Shown here: one piece after another, positions 30,257 to 32,895 of the stretch | Numbering within the stretch: position 1 is the first letter of the stretch | Layout: every line of letters begins with the position of its first letter | DNA from: Thermoplasmata archaeon | GTDB lineage: Archaea; Thermoplasmatota; Thermoplasmata; RBG-16-68-12 | Length of the DNA: 32,895 bases | Direction: 5' to 3' | Assembly (NCBI GenBank): GCA_035632695.1 | Contig: DASQGG010000203.1 | Location: 1-32,895, forward strand | Program-made: the position numbers and the translations under genes | Notes under the pieces: generated by a model | What the model saw: only the letters and a program-made list of their open reading frames with translations | Databases searched by the model: none | What the model was told of the DNA's origin: nothing

Positions 30257-31491
30257 GGTGTCTCCTCCTTGGATGTGACGTGAACGTGAAGGCGCCCGTC
30301 CTGGAGACGGACGACCAGGGATTCCGGCGGCTGCACGGCGCGGGCCAGCGTGACCACCCCGCCCGCGTCGCGCTCGACGATCGCGTAGCCGCGGCGCAAG
30401 GTGCCCAGGGGGCTGACCGCGTCCAGGCGATCCCCCAGGGCGTCGAGTCGGTCCAAGCGGAGGGCGAGTCCGCGGAGCCCCGCGTCACGCAGCCCTCGAC
30501 CGAGCTTGCCCAGTCGGTCCGCAGACCCCGCCATCTCGCTCCGGAGTCCCGCGGGGGACAGGCGTTCCGCCGCGAGGGCGACGCTCGTCCGGCGGTCTCG
30601 GAGGACGTCCTGGATTCCCACATGCAGGGCGTCCGCCAGGGAGGCCAGGTGGGCGCGCAGATCGTCCGCATCGGGCGAAGCGAGTTCCGCGGCCGCGCTC
30701 GGGGTCGGGGCGCGGACGTCGGCCACGAAGTCGGCGATCGTGACGTCGGTCTCGTGGCCCACGGCGCTGATCACGGGCACCGGGCACGCCGCGATGGCCC
30801 GAGCGAGACCTTCGTCGTTGAAACACCATAGGTCCTCGAGCGGCCCGCCGCCCCGCGCGAGGATGACGACCTGCACGCGGTCCTGCACGGCCGCCAAGGC
30901 GTGGCGCAGGCTCGAGGGAGCCTCGGGTCCTTGCACCAGGGCCGGGGACAGGGTCACGTCGGCCAGGGGGAATCGCCGCCGGAGGATCGTCACGACGTCG
31001 TGCAGGACCGCCCCGCGTTCCGACGTGACGAGCCCGACCCGCCGGGGGTACGTGGGCAGGGGCCGCTTCCTCCCCGTGGCGAAGAGGCCCTCGCCGTCCA
31101 GCTTCCTGCGGGTCGCTTGGAAGGTCGCCCAGAACCGGCCGACCCCCTCGGGCGCGAGCGTGCGCACGACGAGCTGGACCTCCCCCCGGCGCGCGTACAG
31201 GTCGACGTCCCCCGTGGCGAGGACCGCCAGGCCGTCGCTCAGGTCGAAGGCGAGCGCCTCGGCATCGGCCCGGAAGAGGACGCACGGGATCTGGGCGTTC
31301 TCGTCCTTCAGGGTGAAGAACACCATGCCTCCCGCGACGTGCTGCACGTTGCTCGTCTCGCCGCGGACCAGGATGCGGTTCAGGAGGGGATTGGACCGCA
31401 CGGTGTCCCGCAGGAGACGCGCGAGCTCCGACACGGTCAGGGCACGCACGCCCCGGATGCCCGCGTCCGCGGAGACGGCGAGGGTTCCCAT
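30253..31491 (-). CDS. xseA: Exonuclease VII large subunit
   Basis: 412 residues in the XseA order: an N-terminal OB-fold that binds DNA (LTVSELARLLRDTVRSNPLLNRILVRGETSN...ARRGEVQLVVRTLAPEG), the catalytic core with LPTYPRRVGLVTSERGAVLHDVVTIL, QVVILARGGGPLEDLWCFNDE and VPVISAVGHETDVTIADFVADVRAPTPSAAAEL, and a long C-terminal coiled coil ending in the RGYAIV element. All family hallmarks are intact. The ATG at 31491 is preceded by a minus-strand GAAATACA box (31532-31525) and the 20-bp CACTTTC element. It is the first gene of xseA-xseB. The promoter element suggests co-regulation with mre11-rad50 and the RecA-like gene. Confidence 0.95.
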   Translation of the reverse strand: MGTLAVSADAGIRGVRALTVSELARLLRDTVRSNPLLNRILVRGETSNVQHVAGGMVFFTLKDENAQIPCVLFRADAEALAFDLSDGLAVLATGDVDLYARRGEVQLVVRTLAPEGVGRFWATFQATRRKLDGEGLFATGRKRPLPTYPRRVGLVTSERGAVLHDVVTILRRRFPLADVTLSPALVQGPEAPSSLRHALAAVQDRVQVVILARGGGPLEDLWCFNDEGLARAIAACPVPVISAVGHETDVTIADFVADVRAPTPSAAAELASPDADDLRAHLASLADALHVGIQDVLRDRRTSVALAAERLSPAGLRSEMAGSADRLGKLGRGLRDAGLRGLALRLDRLDALGDRLDAVSPLGTLRRGYAIVERDAGGVVTLARAVQPPESLVVRLQDGRLHVHVTSKEETP

Positions 31492-31524
31492 GGTGTCCTC
31501 GAAGGAGGCACCCAGGGACCCCGG

Positions 31525-31532
31525 TGTATTTC
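31525..31532 (-). promoter_or_regulatory. TATA-like box of xseAB
   Basis: Minus-strand GAAATACA, 34-41 bp before the xseA ATG, predicting a leader of about ten bases that contains GAGGAC. Confidence 0.4.
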
Positions 31533-31541
31533 AACGGCGCC

Positions 31542-31561
31542 GGGAGGGATGGGCGAAAGTG
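31542..31561 (-). promoter_or_regulatory. Repair-regulon element, copy 5 (xseAB)
   Basis: On the minus strand, CACTTTCGCCCATCCCTCCC, 9 bp upstream of the TATA-like box and 70 bp from motif start to the xseA ATG. It differs at one base from the copy before the RecA-like gene. Confidence 0.7.
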
Positions 31562-31569
31562 ACGAACGC

Positions 31570-32142
31570 CTACGCGCCGCCGAGCAGGTCCTTCGCGGTC
31601 ACGAGGGCGTGCAGGCGGACCGTGATCTCCGCGAGGGTCATCTTGCCGCCTTCCTCGCGGTCCACGACGGCGACCACGTCGTCGACGACCGCGCCCTGGG
31701 CCCGCATGCGCTCGATGGCTCCGCGCAGCGTGCCTCCCGTCGTGACCACGTCCTCGACGAAGAGCACCCGGTCCCCTTTGGAGAGCTCGCCTTCGAACTC
31801 CTTCTTCGTCCCGTGCTCCTTGGTCGCCTTGCGGACCATGAGGTACGGCTTGTTCGATGCGAGGCTCACCGCCGCGGCGATCGGCACGGCGCCGAGTTCG
31901 ACGCCTGCGACGCGGTCCACAACCATTGCATAGGGAGCCATCGCGTCAGCTATCGTCCGCAGGACACCGGGCTGAGTTATCGCCTTCTTGATGTCAACGT
32001 AGTACCTTGATTCCTTTCCCGACGCCAAGACGAACGATCCGAATCGTAACGCGCCACAGCTCTTCAAGTCAGAAACAAGGAGAGAGGACACGAACGGCGA
32101 CAACGCTGGTCTGATCCAGCGGGCCGGGGCTTGCTCCTGCAT
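31570..32142 (-). CDS. pyrE: Orotate phosphoribosyltransferase
   Basis: 190 residues. It transfers the ribose-phosphate of PRPP to orotate in pyrimidine synthesis. The N-terminal FGSFVLASGKESRYYVDIKKAI is the orotate-site motif, RVAGVELGAVPIAAAVSL is the substrate loop, VRKATKEHGTKKEFEGEL is the flexible catalytic loop, and VLFVEDVVTTGGTL is the PRPP-binding motif. The ATG at 32142 has a minus-strand CTTTAGC box 22-28 bp upstream. The first 75 or so codons use more A/T-ending codons than the rest, so the gene looks compositionally mosaic with a change near 31915. It is co-oriented with xseAB but appears to have its own promoter. Confidence 0.93.
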   Translation of the reverse strand: MQEQAPARWIRPALSPFVSSLLVSDLKSCGALRFGSFVLASGKESRYYVDIKKAITQPGVLRTIADAMAPYAMVVDRVAGVELGAVPIAAAVSLASNKPYLMVRKATKEHGTKKEFEGELSKGDRVLFVEDVVTTGGTLRGAIERMRAQGAVVDDVVAVVDREEGGKMTLAEITVRLHALVTAKDLLGGA

Positions 32143-32163
32143 CGTACACGTATAGCACCAGTA

Positions 32164-32170
32164 GCTAAAG
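32164..32170 (-). promoter_or_regulatory. TATA-like box of pyrE
   Basis: Minus-strand CTTTAGC within an AT-rich tract, 22-28 bp before the pyrE ATG. Confidence 0.45.
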
Positions 32171-32210
32171 ATTTTTCCACTTTACTAAACCATTAATTCA
32201 CTTGGACAAT

Positions 32211-32218
32211 GACTTAAG
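32211..32218 (+). promoter_or_regulatory. TATA-like box of the ribbon-helix-helix gene
   Basis: ACTTAAGC, 25-32 bp before the GTG at 32243, which predicts a leaderless transcript. The 100-bp divergent promoter region with pyrE is among the most AT-rich DNA in the window. Confidence 0.45.
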
Positions 32219-32242
32219 CCATCTCATGGCAATGTCGTCGCC

Positions 32243-32602
32243 GTGTCGGTCAAGCGCAAGTGGGGACGGCCTCGCGGGACGAAGCACTTCGAGCGACAAG
32301 TGAGCGTAAGCCTGCCGTTAGACTCGCTCGACATGATTGAAGAACGCCAGGCTCGGGAGAAAACCACATTCTCGGAGGCGATGCGACGTTGTCTCCTGGA
32401 GTACCGCGAGACGAAGACTCAGCTTGAAAGCGGGGCCATTCTGGTCGTGTTGTCCAGGCGTGATCGTGAGGAATTGCGCGGCCTCGTTGAAAACGGTTTC
32501 GTAACCTCAGAAACGTACGCCGGTGTTGAGGCGATCCGACGGTACTTCGAGTGGATTCGAAAGGAACGCGAAGAGCGCCAGAAGGCTTCGCGGATACTGT
32601 AG
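32243..32602 (+). CDS. Ribbon-helix-helix (CopG/Arc-like) regulator
   Basis: 119 residues from a GTG. After a basic start (SVKRKWGRPRGTKHF) comes a ribbon-helix-helix unit: RQVSVSLPLDSLDMIEERQAREKTTFSEAMRRCLLEYRE (about residues 18-56), which as a dimer would insert its strand in the DNA major groove. The remaining part is helical and charged (RRDREELRGLVENGFVTSETYAGVEAIRRYFEWIRKEREERQ) and may bind a ligand or partner. It sits divergently from pyrE and 66 bp before a second PyrE-like gene, so regulation of pyrimidine genes is a natural inference. Codon use is less GC-biased than in most of the window. Confidence 0.85.
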   Translation: MSVKRKWGRPRGTKHFERQVSVSLPLDSLDMIEERQAREKTTFSEAMRRCLLEYRETKTQLESGAILVVLSRRDREELRGLVENGFVTSETYAGVEAIRRYFEWIRKEREERQKASRIL

Positions 32603-32668
32603 TCGGTGTTCTTAAGTCCAGCAAGGCTTATGTACCACGCGACATTGCGCACCCCGCTTTCCGTGTGA

Positions 32669-32895
32669 ATGGGGGAGAACTCTACGGCCGTCGCCACCCA
32701 CTTGGACGACGACAGGGCATCGGTGCTCGCAGCCATCCGAACGCAGGCGCTTCACCGGGAGGGTTCCTTCCTGCTGGCTTCTGGGCGAAGAAGCGACTAC
32801 TTCCTCGACATGAAGACCGTGCTCAACGATGGAACCATCCTCGAGAGAATCGCTCGGATGATCCTGTCGAAGATTCCCCGCGAAGCAACAGCAGT
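32669..32895 (+). CDS. PyrE-like phosphoribosyltransferase, 3' truncated by the window
   Basis: The 75 visible residues contain SVLAAIRTQALHREGSFLL followed by ASGRRSDYFLDMKTVL, the same motif as ASGKESRYYVDIKKAI of the adjacent pyrE, and the start of the following helix (TILERIARMILSKIP). The frame is open at the window end, so the PRPP motif is not visible and activity cannot be judged. The ATG at 32669 is preceded by a CTTATG TATA-like box near 32627. Two PyrE-type genes around one ribbon-helix-helix regulator suggest either a second orotate enzyme or a related purine/pyrimidine-salvage or regulatory PRTase. Confidence 0.8.
   Translation, partial: MGENSTAVATHLDDDRASVLAAIRTQALHREGSFLLASGRRSDYFLDMKTVLNDGTILERIARMILSKIPREATA

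Noticed and set aside
1-32895. CRISPR array, insertion sequence, prophage or toxin-antitoxin module
   Set aside because: No regularly spaced repeats, transposase-like or phage-like proteins were found; the ribbon-helix-helix protein has no toxin partner visible next to it.

Overview
The window reads as chromosomal DNA of a high-GC archaeon, most likely a mesophilic lineage of Thermoplasmata/Thermoplasmatota known mainly from metagenomes (inference). The archaeal markers are a mre11-rad50-nurA-herA operon, Nep1, a family-B DNA polymerase, an AbrB-PhoU protein and winged-helix/ribbon-helix-helix regulators. Many genes have a TATA-like box about 25-34 bp before the start codon, with no leader or a very short one. 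No rRNA, tRNA, insertion sequence, prophage or CRISPR array was seen.

Layout. (1) 1-9.3 kb is a phosphate/polyphosphate island: a 5'-truncated AbrB-PhoU protein, an NTF2-like protein, an 0.8 kb non-coding stretch with strong inverted repeats, a CHAD (polyphosphate-binding) protein, and a minus-strand run of ppk2, ppk1, a metallophosphoesterase-HD fusion and ppx/gppA. The last three overlap by a few bases. (2) 9.4-14.1 kb holds a zinc-ribbon membrane protein, an unrecognised soluble protein, a CBS-pair protein, a degenerate FtsZ-superfamily protein, a DAO-type FAD oxidoreductase and nep1. (3) 14.2-20.4 kb is the double-strand-break end-resection operon mre11-rad50-nurA-herA with 4-bp stop/start overlaps; its Rad50 has no zinc hook. 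(4) 20.4-26.2 kb holds a DUF4203-like membrane protein, an SRPBCC protein, a winged-helix regulator behind a membrane protein, a RecA-fold protein without a Walker A motif, a LysE-family exporter, a sugar-phosphate isomerase-like protein and a SAM methyltransferase. (5) 26.3-31.5 kb holds a small conserved protein, a GNAT acetyltransferase, PolB interrupted by a mini-intein, and xseAB (exonuclease VII). (6) 31.6-32.9 kb holds pyrE, a ribbon-helix-helix regulator and the start of a second PyrE-like phosphoribosyltransferase, in DNA of visibly lower GC.

The most interesting signal is not a gene. A 15-20 bp element, core CACTTTCRC, lies 59-73 bp before the start codons of mre11-rad50-nurA-herA, the RecA-like gene, xseAB, the DUF8156-like/GNAT gene pair and polB, always oriented toward the gene and, where a TATA-like box is visible, just upstream of it. 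Two distant copies (23046-23065 and 31561-31542) match at 19 of 20 positions. I infer an undescribed DNA-repair regulon element. Other leads are the polyphosphate island with a phosphatase-HD fusion that reuses the Ppx C-terminal domain, the hookless Rad50, a PolB with an altered motif C and an atypical Gln-ending intein, and a possible structured RNA near 1.65-1.84 kb.
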